Below are positions 42,167-53,432 of a stretch of 64,000 nt of DNA, one piece after another. The stretch spans positions 1,905,977 through 1,969,976 of the forward strand of contig NZ_JAFMSY010000001.1 in the NCBI RefSeq assembly GCF_017916455.1, read 5' to 3'. A program made the position numbers and the translations under genes. Source of the stretch: Nocardioides xinjiangensis. Its GTDB lineage: Bacteria > Actinomycetota > Actinomycetes > Propionibacteriales > Nocardioidaceae. The notes beneath the pieces were generated by a model that saw only the letters and a program-made list of their open reading frames with translations, was not told the origin of the DNA and did no database searches. Within the stretch, counting starts at the first letter, position 1; the number at the start of each line of letters is the position of its first letter.

Positions 42167-44209
42167 GTGAGTGACCTCAACCCCACCGTCGCCGCGCTCG
42201 TCGAGCGCTCGAACCGGCTGGGCTCCGACCCCAAGAACACCAACTACGCCGGCGGCAACACCTCCGCCAAGGGCACCGAGACCGACCCCGTCACCGGCGA
42301 GGACGTCGAGCTGCTGTGGGTCAAGGGGTCCGGCGGGGACCTCGGCACGCTGACCCCCGCGGGGCTCGCGGTGCTGCGGCTGGACCGGATGCGGGCGCTC
42401 GTCGACGTCTACCCGGGCGTCGAGCGCGAGGACGAGATGGTCGCGGCCTTCGACTACTGCCTGCACGGCAAGGGCGGTGCCGCGCCGTCGATCGACACCG
42501 CGATGCACGGCCTGGTGGACGCCGCCCACGTCGACCACCTGCACCCCGACTCCGGCATCGCCATCGCCACCGCGGCCGACGGCGAGGAGCTGACCCGCAC
42601 GATCTTCGGCGACGAGGTCGTCTGGGTGCCGTGGCGCCGGCCCGGCTTCCAGCTCGGCCTCGACATCGCCGAGATCAAGGAGAAGAACCCGCAGGCCCGC
42701 GGGTGCATCCTCGGCGGCCACGGCATCACGGCGTGGGGCGACACCACCGAGGAGGCCGAGGCCAACTCACTGTGGATCATCGACACCGCCGCGGCGTACA
42801 TCGCCGAGCACTCGAAGGCCGAGCCCTTCGGCCCCGCGCTCGAGGGCTACGCCGCCCTGCCGGCCGACGAGCGCCGCGCGAAGGCCGCCGCCCTCGCTCC
42901 GACGATCCGCGGCATCGCCTCGGCCGACCGCCCGATGGTCGGCCACTTCACCGACTCCGACGTCGTCCTCGACTTCCTCGCGCACGCCGAGCACCCCCGG
43001 CTCGGCGAGCTGGGCACCTCGTGCCCCGACCACTTCCTGCGCACCAAGGTCAAGCCGCTCGTGCTCGACCTGCCGGCGTCCGCCTCGGTCGAGGACAGCA
43101 TCGCCCGCCTCCAGGAGCTCGCGGTCGCCTACCGCGAGGACTACCAGGGCTACTACGACCGCAACGCCACCCCCGACAGCCCCGCCATCCGCGGCAAGGA
43201 CCCGCTGATCGTGCTGGTGCCCGGCGTGGGCATGTTCAGCTTCGGCAAGGACAAGCAGACCGCGCGCGTGGCCGGTGAGTTCTACGTCAACGCCATCAAC
43301 GTGATGCGCGGCGCGGAGGGCCTGTCGTCGTACGCCCCCATCGACGAGTCGGAGAAGTTCCGCATCGAGTACTGGGCGCTGGAGGAGGCCAAGCTGCAGC
43401 GGATGCCGAGGCCGAAGCCGCTCGCCACCCGCGTCGCCCTGGTGACCGGTGCCGCGTCCGGCATCGGCCTGGCGACCGCGAAGAAGCTCGCGGCCGAGGG
43501 CGCTGCCGTCGTGATCGCCGACCTCGACCTCGCCAAGGCGCAGGCCGCCGCCGCGGAGATCGGGTCGACCGACGTGGCCGTCGGCGTGCAGGTCGACGTC
43601 TCGGACGAGGCCGCCGTGCAGGCCGCCGTCGACGCCACCGTCCTCGCCTTCGGTGGCGTGGACCTCGTCGTCAACAACGCGGGTCTCTCGCTGTCCCGCT
43701 CGCTGCTCGAGACCACCGAGAAGGACTGGGACCTGCAGCACGACGTGATGGCGAAGGGCTCGTTCCTCGTCGCCAAGGCGACCGCGAAGGCCATGATCGA
43801 GCAGGGGATGGGCGGCGACATCGTCTACATCTCGTCGAAGAACTCAATCTTCGCCGGCCCGAACAACGTCGCCTACGGTGCCGCGAAGGCCGACCAGGCG
43901 CACCAGGTGCGGCTGCTCGCGGCCGAGCTCGGCGAGCACGGCATCAAGGTCAACGGGGTGAACCCCGACGGTGTCGTCCAGGGCTCCGGCATCTTCGCCG
44001 GCGGCTGGGGCGCCTCGCGCGCCGCGGTCTACGGCGTCGAGGAGAAGGACCTCGGCAAGTTCTACGCGCAGCGCACCCTGCTCAAGCGCGAGGTGCTGCC
44101 CGACAACATCGCCAACGCGGTCTTCGTGCTCTGCTCCGACCAGCTGAGCCACACCACCGGCCTGCACGTGCCCGTCGACGCCGGCGTGGCCGCGGCGTTC
44201 CTCCGGTGA
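42167..44209 (+). CDS. rhaEW: Bifunctional rhamnulose-1-phosphate aldolase / L-lactaldehyde dehydrogenase
   Basis: 680 residues from a GTG with GAAGGAA upstream. The N-terminal ~400 residues are a class II aldolase (NYAGGNTSAKG, VKGSGGDLGTL, HVDHLHPDS at about 121-129, GGHGITAWGDT). The C-terminal ~260 are a short-chain dehydrogenase (VTGAASGIG, NNAGLS, catalytic YGAAK). The aldolase splits rhamnulose-1-phosphate into dihydroxyacetone phosphate and L-lactaldehyde, and the dehydrogenase is thought to oxidise the lactaldehyde to L-lactate. The lactate oxidation genes downstream fit this. Confidence 0.93.
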   Translation: MSDLNPTVAALVERSNRLGSDPKNTNYAGGNTSAKGTETDPVTGEDVELLWVKGSGGDLGTLTPAGLAVLRLDRMRALVDVYPGVEREDEMVAAFDYCLHGKGGAAPSIDTAMHGLVDAAHVDHLHPDSGIAIATAADGEELTRTIFGDEVVWVPWRRPGFQLGLDIAEIKEKNPQARGCILGGHGITAWGDTTEEAEANSLWIIDTAAAYIAEHSKAEPFGPALEGYAALPADERRAKAAALAPTIRGIASADRPMVGHFTDSDVVLDFLAHAEHPRLGELGTSCPDHFLRTKVKPLVLDLPASASVEDSIARLQELAVAYREDYQGYYDRNATPDSPAIRGKDPLIVLVPGVGMFSFGKDKQTARVAGEFYVNAINVMRGAEGLSSYAPIDESEKFRIEYWALEEAKLQRMPRPKPLATRVALVTGAASGIGLATAKKLAAEGAAVVIADLDLAKAQAAAAEIGSTDVAVGVQVDVSDEAAVQAAVDATVLAFGGVDLVVNNAGLSLSRSLLETTEKDWDLQHDVMAKGSFLVAKATAKAMIEQGMGGDIVYISSKNSIFAGPNNVAYGAAKADQAHQVRLLAAELGEHGIKVNGVNPDGVVQGSGIFAGGWGASRAAVYGVEEKDLGKFYAQRTLLKREVLPDNIANAVFVLCSDQLSHTTGLHVPVDAGVAAAFLR

Positions 44210-45660
44210 CCCGCGGGGCCGGCCCCGTCAGCGTCGCCGCCGTGGACCTCGGGGCGTCGAGCGGCCGGGTGATGCTCGGCGAGGTCGGTCCCGACGTCCT
44301 CCGGCTGACCGCGGCGGCGCGGTTCGGCAACGACCCGGTCCGCACGCCCGACGGGCTGCACTGGAACATCCTCGAGCTCTACCGCCAGGCCCTCGTCGGT
44401 CTCGCGGCTGCGGCGCGGCTGGCCGCCGGCACTCCCGCGGGCCGGCTGGCCAGCGTGGGCATCGACAGCTGGGCGGTGGACTACGGCCTGCTGCGCGACG
44501 GCCGGCTGCTGGGGCAGCCGTTCCACTACCGCGACGAGCGGCGGGGCGGAGCCGGGTCGCGCGCGGTGCACGTCGTCGTGTCGGCGGAGGACCTGTACGC
44601 GCGCAACGGCCTGCAGTTCCTGCCGTTCAACACCGTCTACCAGCTCGCCGCCGACAGCTGGCACCGCGACGCAGACCGGGTGCTCCTCGTGCCGGACCTC
44701 CTCGCCCACTGGCTGACGGGGGAGGAGCGGACCGAGCGCACCAACGCCTCGACGACCGGGCTCCTCGACGTCACCACGGGCGACTGGGACACCGACCTGA
44801 TGACCCGGCTCGACCTCGCACGCCACCTGTTCGCCGACCTGGTCGACCCCGGAACCACGGTGGGTGCCGTGCAGCCCGGGGTCGGCGAGGCGGTCGGCGC
44901 TGCGGAGCTGAGCGGCCTGCCGGTGGTCGCGGTCGGCTCGCACGACACGGCCTCCGCCGTCGTCGGCGTGCCGTTCGCGCGGCCGGAGTCGGCTTACATC
45001 TCGCTCGGGACGTGGGGACTGGTGGGGCTCGAGCTCGAGACGCCGGTGCTCACGGACGAGAGCCGGCTGGCGAACTTCACCAACGAGGGCGGCGTGGACG
45101 GCACGGTCCGCTTCCTCACCAACGTGATGGGCACCTGGCTGCTCAGCCAGACGCTGCGCACCTGGGGACGCGACGACCTCACGGCGCTCCTCGCCGCCGC
45201 AGCCGACGTGCCGGCGAGCACCGTGCCACTGGTCGACGTGCAGGACCGCCGCTTCGTGCCGCCCGGCGACATGCCGGCCCGCATCGCCGAGTGGTGCGCC
45301 GAGCACGACGTCGCGCCGCCCCGCGACGCGGCGTCGACGGTGCGGTGCATCATCGAGTCGCTGGCCGCGGCGTACGCCGACGCGCTGGCGACAGCGACCC
45401 GCCTGGCCGACCGGAGCGTCGAGGTCGTCCACGTCGTCGGCGGCGGCAGCCAGAACACCCTGCTGTGCCAGGCGATCGCGGACCGCACCGGCCTGCCCGT
45501 CGTGGCCGGGCCGGTCGAGGCGACCGCCCTGGGCAACGTGCTCGTGCAGGCCAGGGCCGCGGGGGCGGTCACCGGCGGGCTGGACGACCTGCGGCGGCTG
45601 GTCCGCACGACGCACGACCTGCGCCGCCACGAGCCCGTGGGGATCCGATCGAGCGCATGA
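44206..45660 (+). CDS. rhaB: Rhamnulokinase
   Basis: 484 residues, FGGY-family kinase. VAAVDLGASSGRVMLGEV is the phosphate-binding start; IDSWAVDYGLL, HYRDER, VGSHDTASAVVGVP (catalytic Asp) and VVGGGSQNTLLCQAIADRTGLPV are the usual blocks. It phosphorylates L-rhamnulose at C1. It starts at a GTG overlapping the aldolase stop (GTGA) and ends overlapping the small HTH gene (ATGA). Confidence 0.95.
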   Translation: MTRGAGPVSVAAVDLGASSGRVMLGEVGPDVLRLTAAARFGNDPVRTPDGLHWNILELYRQALVGLAAAARLAAGTPAGRLASVGIDSWAVDYGLLRDGRLLGQPFHYRDERRGGAGSRAVHVVVSAEDLYARNGLQFLPFNTVYQLAADSWHRDADRVLLVPDLLAHWLTGEERTERTNASTTGLLDVTTGDWDTDLMTRLDLARHLFADLVDPGTTVGAVQPGVGEAVGAAELSGLPVVAVGSHDTASAVVGVPFARPESAYISLGTWGLVGLELETPVLTDESRLANFTNEGGVDGTVRFLTNVMGTWLLSQTLRTWGRDDLTALLAAAADVPASTVPLVDVQDRRFVPPGDMPARIAEWCAEHDVAPPRDAASTVRCIIESLAAAYADALATATRLADRSVEVVHVVGGGSQNTLLCQAIADRTGLPVVAGPVEATALGNVLVQARAAGAVTGGLDDLRRLVRTTHDLRRHEPVGIRSSA

Positions 45661-45866
45661 ACGAGGTGCGCAGGACGGTCCTGTCCGACGACGAGATCCG
45701 GGTCCTCCGGCTGATGGCCGAGGGGGAGACGGTGCCGGTCGTGGCACGCAGGCTGGACATGTCCGAGCGCACGGTGCGACGCAAGGCACGCAGCGCGTGC
45801 GACAAGCTGGCGTGCGACTCCACGATCGAGGCGATCGTGTGGGCCGTGCGCAACCGGCTCTTCTAG
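45657..45866 (+). CDS. Stand-alone LuxR/GerE-type HTH protein
   Basis: 69 residues, little more than a GerE helix-turn-helix: LSDDEIRVLRLMAEGETVPVVARRLDMSERTVRRKARSACDKLACDSTIEAIVWAVRNRLF. No receiver or sensor domain is attached. The ATG overlaps the rhaB stop, so it is translated with the operon. It may regulate the following lut genes or the rha operon itself. Such tiny GerE proteins occur elsewhere in actinobacteria but their roles are poorly known. Confidence 0.8.
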   Translation: MNEVRRTVLSDDEIRVLRLMAEGETVPVVARRLDMSERTVRRKARSACDKLACDSTIEAIVWAVRNRLF

Positions 45867-45921
45867 CAATCTCTTGCAGCAACGAGGAGCACACTGTGAG
45901 GCAGACGAGAGGAACGGTGAC

Positions 45922-46704
45922 GTGAAGGTCGCTCTCCAGGTCACGTGCGTCAACGACGCCATGTTCCCCGACACGGGGAAGGCGGTCGTGCGCCTGCTGC
46001 GGCGGCTCGGCGTCGACGTCGACTTCCCCGGCGCGCAGACCTGCTGCGGGCAGCCGATGGTCAACACCGGCTACCTCGACGAGGCGGTGCCGGTCGTGCG
46101 CACCTTCGTCGACGCCTTCGCCGGTTACGACGCCATCGTGACGCCGTCGGGGTCGTGCGCCGGGTCCGCCCGGCACCAGCACTCCATCGTGGCCGAGCGC
46201 TCGGGCGACCCGGCACTCGTCGCCGCCGTCGCCGAGACCGCTCCGCGGACCTACGAGCTCACCGAGTTCCTGGTCGACGTGCTGGGCGTGACCGACGTCG
46301 GCGCCTACTTCCCGCACCGGGTGACCTACCACCCCACCTGCCACAGCCTCCGGATGCTCGGCGTGGGTGACCGGCCGCGGCGGCTGCTCGAGGCGGTGCG
46401 GGGGATCGAGCTGGTCGAGCTCCCGCAGGCGACGGAGTGCTGCGGGTTCGGCGGCACCTTCGCGCTCAAGAACGCCGACACCTCGGTGGCGATGGGTGCC
46501 GACAAGGCGCGGCACGTCCGTGACACCGGCGCCGAGGTGCTGGTCGCGGGCGACAACTCCTGCCTGATGCACATCGGCGGGATGCTCTCGCGCCAGCGGG
46601 CCGGCGTACGCGTGATGCACCTGGCGGAGATCCTCGCCGCCACCGAGGTGTCTGAGGGCGAGACCGGCGGTCCGGCCGTCGGCGCGAGGGCGGCCGGGGC
46701 ATGA
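45922..46704 (+). CDS. lutA: Lactate utilization protein A
   Basis: 260 residues from a GTG. Two cysteine-rich CCG domains are seen: QTCCGQPMVNTGY and PSGSCAG in the first half, YHPTCHSLRMLG and TECCGFGGTF in the second. With LutB and LutC it forms the L-lactate oxidase complex that makes pyruvate. It lies 55 bases after the small HTH gene and overlaps lutB by ATGA. Confidence 0.93.
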   Translation: MKVALQVTCVNDAMFPDTGKAVVRLLRRLGVDVDFPGAQTCCGQPMVNTGYLDEAVPVVRTFVDAFAGYDAIVTPSGSCAGSARHQHSIVAERSGDPALVAAVAETAPRTYELTEFLVDVLGVTDVGAYFPHRVTYHPTCHSLRMLGVGDRPRRLLEAVRGIELVELPQATECCGFGGTFALKNADTSVAMGADKARHVRDTGAEVLVAGDNSCLMHIGGMLSRQRAGVRVMHLAEILAATEVSEGETGGPAVGARAAGA

Positions 46705-48191
46705 GCGGCACCTTCGTCGGCATGCCGGCCTTCCCGACGGCTGCGCGCGAGGCGCTGGCCGACACCCAGCTGCGCCGCAACCTGGCCCACGCCACGCACA
46801 CGATCCGCGACAAGCGCGCGCGGGTGGTCGCCGAGGTCGAGGACTGGGAGGACCTCCGGCTGGCCGGAGCCGGCGTGAAGGAGGCCGCGCTCCGCGACCT
46901 GGCCACGCACCTGGAGACGCTCGAGGCCTCGCTCGTCCGAGCCGGTGCGACCGTGCACTGGGCCCGGGACGCCGAGGAGGCGTGCGCCATCGTCGCCGAC
47001 GTCGCGCGCCGGCACGGCGCCGACGAGGTGGTCAAGGTCAAGTCGATGGCGACCCAGGAGATCGGCCTCAACGAGGCGCTCGAGGCCGAGGGCATCGCCG
47101 CCTGGGAGACCGACCTGGCCGAGCTGATCGTCCAGCTCGGCGACGACCTGCCCTCCCACATCCTGGTGCCGGCGATCCACCGCAACCGGGCCGAGATCCG
47201 CGAGATCTTCCGCCGGCGGATGGCCGACGTCGGCCGCGCGGCGCCCGACGACCTCAGCGACGAGCCCGGCGTCCTCGCCGGCGCGGCGCGCGAGCACCTG
47301 CGGGAGAAGTTCCTGCGCGCCAAGGTCGCGGTCAGCGGCGCGAACTTCGCCGTCGCCGACACCGGCACCCTCGTCGTCGTCGAGTCCGAGGGCAACGGCC
47401 GGATGTGCCTGACGCTGCCCGAGGTGCTGGTGAGCGTGGTGGGGATAGAGAAGGTCGTGGCGACCTGGTCCGACCTCGACCCGATGCTGCGCCTGCTGCC
47501 CCGCTCGTCGACCGGCGAGCGGATGAACCCCTACACCTCGACGTGGACAGGCGTGACCCCCGGGGACGGGCCGCAGGAGGTGCACGTCGTCCTGCTCGAC
47601 AACGGCCGCACCCGGGCCCTCGCCGACGAGGTCGGGCGCCAGGCGCTGCGCTGCATCCGCTGCTCGGCCTGCCTCAACGTCTGCCCCGTCTACGAGCGGG
47701 TCGGCGGCCACGCCTACGGCTCGGTCTACCCCGGGCCCATCGGGGCGATCCTCAACCCCCTGCTGCGCGGGGTCTCCGACGAGCAGACGGCCTCGCTGCC
47801 GTACGCGTCGTCCCTGTGCGGCGCCTGCTTCGAGGTCTGCCCCGTCCGGATCGACATCCCGTCGGTGCTGGTCGACCAGCGCGCCGCGGTCGTCGACTCG
47901 CACCGCGGGGACCGCGTCCCGAAGGCCGAGGCGGCGGCGATGAAGGCCGCGGCCTGGACCTTCGCCGACGCCCGGCGCCTCCGGTGGGCCGAGCGCGCCT
48001 CCGGTCTCGCCGGACGGGTGCTGGGCCGCTTCTCCCGGACGACGCTGCCCGGCGGTCGCGCCGCCGCCGGCCGGCTGCCGGGGCCGGGCGCCGGCTGGAC
48101 CGGGGCCCGCGACCTCCCAGCCCCTCCCGCGGAGTCCTTCCGCGAGTGGTGGGACCGCACCGACGGCGGACAGGACGGTGACCGACGATGA
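46701..48191 (+). CDS. lutB: Lactate utilization iron-sulfur protein B
   Basis: 496 residues. An N-terminal LUD domain (VKVKSMATQEIGLNEALE, GANFAVADTGTLVVVESEGN) is followed by two 4Fe-4S motifs, CIRCSACLNVCP and CGACFEVCP with CPV. The C-terminus carries the family-typical Trp-containing helix and a Gly/Pro-rich tail. It is the electron-transfer subunit of the LutABC lactate dehydrogenase. Confidence 0.93.
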   Translation: MSGTFVGMPAFPTAAREALADTQLRRNLAHATHTIRDKRARVVAEVEDWEDLRLAGAGVKEAALRDLATHLETLEASLVRAGATVHWARDAEEACAIVADVARRHGADEVVKVKSMATQEIGLNEALEAEGIAAWETDLAELIVQLGDDLPSHILVPAIHRNRAEIREIFRRRMADVGRAAPDDLSDEPGVLAGAAREHLREKFLRAKVAVSGANFAVADTGTLVVVESEGNGRMCLTLPEVLVSVVGIEKVVATWSDLDPMLRLLPRSSTGERMNPYTSTWTGVTPGDGPQEVHVVLLDNGRTRALADEVGRQALRCIRCSACLNVCPVYERVGGHAYGSVYPGPIGAILNPLLRGVSDEQTASLPYASSLCGACFEVCPVRIDIPSVLVDQRAAVVDSHRGDRVPKAEAAAMKAAAWTFADARRLRWAERASGLAGRVLGRFSRTTLPGGRAAAGRLPGPGAGWTGARDLPAPPAESFREWWDRTDGGQDGDRR

Positions 48192-48772
48192 GCGCCCGTG
48201 ACGAGATCCTCGGGCGCGTGCGCGCCGCGCTGGCCGACGTGTCGCCCGCCGTCTCGGTCCCGGCCGCGCCCCGCGTCCCCGACCGGGGCGACCTCGTCGG
48301 CCTGTTCGTCGAGCGCGTCGAGGACTACCGGGCGGTGGTCACCCGGTGCGCGGAGGCGGACCTCGCGTCGGTCGTCGCCGACGTGCTGGGGACGGCGCGC
48401 GCCGTCGTACCGCCGGGCCTCGGACTCACCGTCGCCGACGCCGTGGTCGACGAGGGGCTCAGCGCGGCCGACCTCGACGCGATCGACGCCGTCGTCACCC
48501 GGGCCGCCGTGGGCATCGCCGAGACCGGCACGATCGTGCTCGACCACCAGCCCGACCAGGGGCGGCGCGCGATCAGCCTGGTGCCCGACCTCCACGTCTG
48601 CATCGTCGACGAGAGCCAGGTCGTGGCCGACGTGCCAGACGCGATCGCCCTCCTCGACCCGGCCCGGCCGCTGACCTGGATCAGCGGGCCGTCGGCGACC
48701 AGCGACATCGAGCTCGACCGCGTCGAGGGCGTCCATGGTCCTCGGACGCTGCACGTGGTGCTCGTGGGCTGA
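48188..48772 (+). CDS. lutC: Lactate utilization protein C
   Basis: 194 residues, LUD domain (VVTRAAVGIAETGTIVLDH, RRAISLVPDLHVCIVDE, WISGPSATSDIELDRVEGVHGPRTLHVVL). The GPSATSDIE block is the family signature. It overlaps lutB by ATGA and completes the lactate-oxidation set; a bidirectional hairpin follows. Confidence 0.93.
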   Translation: MSARDEILGRVRAALADVSPAVSVPAAPRVPDRGDLVGLFVERVEDYRAVVTRCAEADLASVVADVLGTARAVVPPGLGLTVADAVVDEGLSAADLDAIDAVVTRAAVGIAETGTIVLDHQPDQGRRAISLVPDLHVCIVDESQVVADVPDAIALLDPARPLTWISGPSATSDIELDRVEGVHGPRTLHVVLVG

Positions 48773-48798
48773 CGTCACTCGACACCTCTCGCACCCCG

Positions 48799-48850
48799 GG
48801 CGGTGCGTGAGGCAGGTTCTGAGCCCGCAGAACCTGCATCACTCACCGCT
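48799..48850. terminator. Bidirectional hairpin between convergent genes
   Basis: GCAGGTTCTG (48812-48821) pairs perfectly with 48828-48837 around a six-base loop, and flanking GCGGTGNGTGA pairs extend the stem. It separates lutC from the convergent endonuclease/phosphatase gene. Confidence 0.75.
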
Positions 48851-48886
48851 GGGCTCCCGGCCGCGCCGGCTCCGAGACGTACGACG

Positions 48887-49642
48887 TCAGATGTCGACGA
48901 CCAGCGCCCGGTGGTCCGACAGGGGCAGCTCGACGACCCGACCGGTCGCCGGCGGCAGGTCGCCGTCGAGCAGCACGTGGTCGAGCTGCTCACGGGGGGA
49001 GCCGGCGGGGAAGGTGAGGCCGCTGACGAGGGGCCGCATGCGCGAGATCCGAGCCGCCCGCTCGGGCCCCATGTTGAGGTCGCCCATGAGCACGAAGGGC
49101 CGGTCGGCCCCGGAGAGGGAGTCGCGCACCCGGGCGAGCTGCCGGCCGTTCCACCACTCGACGAAGGTGAGGTGCACGTTGGCGACGGTGATGACGCCGT
49201 GCGGGGTCTCGACGGTCGCGGCCACCGCCACGCGCGGCTCGTCGCGCACCAGCTCGGGGCGCCTGGATCCCGAGAACATCATCGGCACCCGTACGGGCAC
49301 CGGAGCGAGCCGGACCGTGTGCCAGGCCCGCACCGGGCACCGCGACAGCAGCGCGATGCCGTACGCCGCGCTGTCCGGCTGCTCGTCGCCCACGGCCGCC
49401 ATCCACGTGGCGCCCGGCACGCCCGCGAGCGCGGCGACGAAGCGGTGCTCCGTCGCGCCCATCGCCTCGGCGGCGAGCGCGGTCAGGTCGACCTCCGACG
49501 AGCGGGACTGGTAGCGGTCCACCTCCTGCAGCGCCAGCACGTCGGCGTCGAGCGAGGCGATCGCCCCCGCGAAGCGGTCGAGGTCGACCCGGTCGTCGCT
49601 CTGCGACCGGCCGTGGAGGATGTTGAAGGTGGCCAAGCGCAC
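48887..49642 (-). CDS. Endonuclease/exonuclease/phosphatase family protein
   Basis: 251 residues from a GTG. The EEP fold is complete: RLATFNILHGR, LALQEVDRYQSRS (catalytic Glu), VANVHLTFVEWWN, LMGDLNMGPERA (Asp-x-Asn) and LDHVLLDG, LSDHRALVVDI (final Asp-His). No signal peptide is seen. Substrate unknown: members hydrolyse DNA, RNA or phospholipids. Confidence 0.85.
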   Translation of the reverse strand: MRLATFNILHGRSQSDDRVDLDRFAGAIASLDADVLALQEVDRYQSRSSEVDLTALAAEAMGATEHRFVAALAGVPGATWMAAVGDEQPDSAAYGIALLSRCPVRAWHTVRLAPVPVRVPMMFSGSRRPELVRDEPRVAVAATVETPHGVITVANVHLTFVEWWNGRQLARVRDSLSGADRPFVLMGDLNMGPERAARISRMRPLVSGLTFPAGSPREQLDHVLLDGDLPPATGRVVELPLSDHRALVVDI

Positions 49643-49695
49643 GCGCCCCGGTGCCCGACCCCGGTGAAGTCATGCGTGGTGGGTACCTGCTGCCC

Positions 49696-50265
49696 ATGCC
49701 CCGTTCCGCCGTACCGGAGTCGCAGGAAGCCCTGCGCGAGGCGCTCAAGCGCGTCGCCGTCGTGCTGAAGGAGGGCGGTGTCCCGTTCGCGCTGACCGGC
49801 GGGTACGCCGTGTGGGCGCGAGGCGGCCCGGAGTCGGTGCACGACGTCGACTTCCTGATCGCGGCCGAGGACGCCGAGCGCGCCGCGGAGGTGCTCGAGG
49901 CCGGTGGCGTCGAGGTCGTGCACCCGCCGGAGGACTGGCTGTTCAAGGCGTACAGCGACGGCGCGATGGTCGACCTCATCCACCGGCACTCGGGAAGTCC
50001 CGCGCCGCGCGCGATCGTCGAGGACGCCGACGTCCTGGAGGTGCTCTCGGTCCAGATGCCGGTGCTCTCCGCCACGGAGGTGCTCGTGCAGAAGATGCTG
50101 GCGCTCGACGAGCACTACTGCGACTTCGGCGCGATGATCCCGGTGGTGCGGGCCCTACGCGAGCAGGTCGACTTCGCGCGGGTGCGCGAGGAGACCGCCG
50201 GAAGCCCGTTCGCGGCGGCGCTGCTGTTCCTGCTCGAGCGCCTGGACGTGGTGCCGCCGGCCTGA
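49696..50265 (+). CDS. Nucleotidyltransferase-like protein
   Basis: 189 residues from ATG 49696 (ATG 49672 is an alternative). FALTGGYAVWARGGPESVHDVDFLIAAED shows the GG...DVDF minimal nucleotidyltransferase core, and MVDLIHRHSG supplies a third Asp. The C-terminus is helical. Proteins of this kind act as antitoxin-like or antibiotic-modifying enzymes; the substrate is unknown. Single gene. Confidence 0.7.
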   Translation: MPRSAVPESQEALREALKRVAVVLKEGGVPFALTGGYAVWARGGPESVHDVDFLIAAEDAERAAEVLEAGGVEVVHPPEDWLFKAYSDGAMVDLIHRHSGSPAPRAIVEDADVLEVLSVQMPVLSATEVLVQKMLALDEHYCDFGAMIPVVRALREQVDFARVREETAGSPFAAALLFLLERLDVVPPA

Positions 50266-50428
50266 GCCGCCCAGGCGCGGAACGCCGGGGCGGGCGGGCT
50301 GACGCGGTGATGTGGTCCACGCCACACCGGGTGGCGCTGACCGGAGCGCTGACTTCGGTACGTTGTGCCCGGTCCCGCACGCCTGTCAGCTCCGTCCACC
50401 CACCCGAGCCCCCACCCAGGAGGCAGCA

Positions 50429-51973
50429 GTGCGCATCGGCATCCCCCGCGAGTCCCGGCCCGGCGAGACCCTCGTCGCCGCCACCGCGAAGACGGCGGCC
50501 CAGCTGGCCGCGCTCGGCTACGACGTGGTCGTCGAGCGAGGCGCTGGCGCGGCCGCGGACCAGCCGGACGGCGCGTACGTCCACGCCGGCGTGCGGGTCG
50601 GCGATCGCGACGAGGTGTGGGCGAGCGACGTCGTGATCAAGGTCGACGCGCCGACCGACGACGAGGTCGCGCTGCTGCGGCCCGGTGCGACGCTCGTCGG
50701 CCTGCTGGCCCCCGCGCGCAGCCCTGAGCTGGTCGAGCGGCTCGCCGCGGCAGGCGTGACGGCCCTCGCGATGGACGCCGTGCCGCGGATCTCCCGGGCG
50801 CAGTCGATGGACGTGCTGTCGTCGATGGCCAACGTCGCCGGCTACCGCGCCGTCATCGAGGCGGCACACGAGTTCGGCCGGCTCTTCACCGGCCAGGTCA
50901 CCGCAGCCGGCAAGGTGCCGCCGGCCCGGGTCTTCGTCGTCGGCGCGGGCGTCGCGGGCCTGGCGGCCATCGGCGCCGCCGGCTCGCTGGGCGCGGTCGT
51001 GCGGGCGTTCGACGTACGTCCGGAGGTCGCGGAGCAGGTCGAGTCGATGGGCGCGGAGTTCGTCAGGGTCGACATGCAGCAGGAGGTCTCCTCCGACGGC
51101 TACGCCAAGGAGATGACCGCCGAGCAGGAGGCCGCGACCGCGGCGATGTACGACGAGGAGGCGCGCGCCGCCGACATCGTCATCACGACCGCGCTCATCC
51201 CCGGCCGGCCCGCGCCCCGGCTGATCACCGCCGAGACGGTCGCGACGATGCGCCCCGGCTCGGTCGTGGTCGACATGGCCGCGGCCAACGGTGGCAACGT
51301 CGCCGCGACGGTGAAGGACCAGCGGGTGGTGACCGGCAACGGCGTCACGGTGCTGGGCTACACCGACCTCGCCGGACGCCTGGCCGCGCAGACCAGCCAG
51401 CTCTACGGCACCAACGTCGTCAACCTGCTCAAGCTGCTGACGCCGGCGAAGGACGGCGTGCTGACCCTCGACCTGGACGACGTCATCCAGCGCGGCATCA
51501 CGGTGACCCGTGCCGTCGAGGCGGGCGCCGAGGTCATGTGGCCCCCGCCGCCGGTGCAGGTGTCCGCGGCCGCCCCCGCGACCCAGGTGCTGCCGGCCGC
51601 CGAGCCGGCCCCGCCTCCCCGGCCGGCGGACCCCAGGAGGAAGTGGTACGCCGCCGGGCTGGCGGCCGTCGCGTTCGCGGTGCTCGCGTCGCTGGCCCCT
51701 GCCAGCTTCCTGGGCCACTTCACCGTCTTCGCGCTGGCCGTCGTCGTCGGCTACTACGTCATCTCCAACGTCTCGCACGCGCTGCACACCCCGCTCATGG
51801 CGGAGACCAACGCCATCTCCGGGATCATCCTGGTCGGCGGCATCCTCCAGGTCGGCAGCGACGACGTCGCCGTGATGCTGCTCGCGCTGGTCGCGGTGTT
51901 CGTGGCGAGCATCAACATCTTCGGCGGCTTCCTCGTGACGCTGCGCATGCTCGAGATGTTCCGGAAGGACTGA
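50429..51973 (+). CDS. pntA: NAD(P) transhydrogenase alpha subunit
   Basis: 514 residues from a GTG with AGGAGG upstream. The NAD(H)-binding domain ([45 protein letters not shown]) occupies the first ~370 residues. A Pro/Ala linker leads to four membrane segments ([62 protein letters not shown]), so alpha1 and alpha2 are fused as in E. coli. With PntB it uses the proton gradient to make NADPH from NADH. Confidence 0.95.
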   Translation: MRIGIPRESRPGETLVAATAKTAAQLAALGYDVVVERGAGAAADQPDGAYVHAGVRVGDRDEVWASDVVIKVDAPTDDEVALLRPGATLVGLLAPARSPELVERLAAAGVTALAMDAVPRISRAQSMDVLSSMANVAGYRAVIEAAHEFGRLFTGQVTAAGKVPPARVFVVGAGVAGLAAIGAAGSLGAVVRAFDVRPEVAEQVESMGAEFVRVDMQQEVSSDGYAKEMTAEQEAATAAMYDEEARAADIVITTALIPGRPAPRLITAETVATMRPGSVVVDMAAANGGNVAATVKDQRVVTGNGVTVLGYTDLAGRLAAQTSQLYGTNVVNLLKLLTPAKDGVLTLDLDDVIQRGITVTRAVEAGAEVMWPPPPVQVSAAAPATQVLPAAEPAPPPRPADPRRKWYAAGLAAVAFAVLASLAPASFLGHFTVFALAVVVGYYVISNVSHALHTPLMAETNAISGIILVGGILQVGSDDVAVMLLALVAVFVASINIFGGFLVTLRMLEMFRKD

Positions 51974-51974
51974 C

Positions 51975-53417
<1,443 letters not shown>

Positions 53418-53432
53418 GTGTTTCGGGCAGGC

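Noticed and set aside
44062..46620. Minus-strand open frame of 852 codons
   Set aside because: Antisense shadow of rhaB and lutA; no domain and biased composition.
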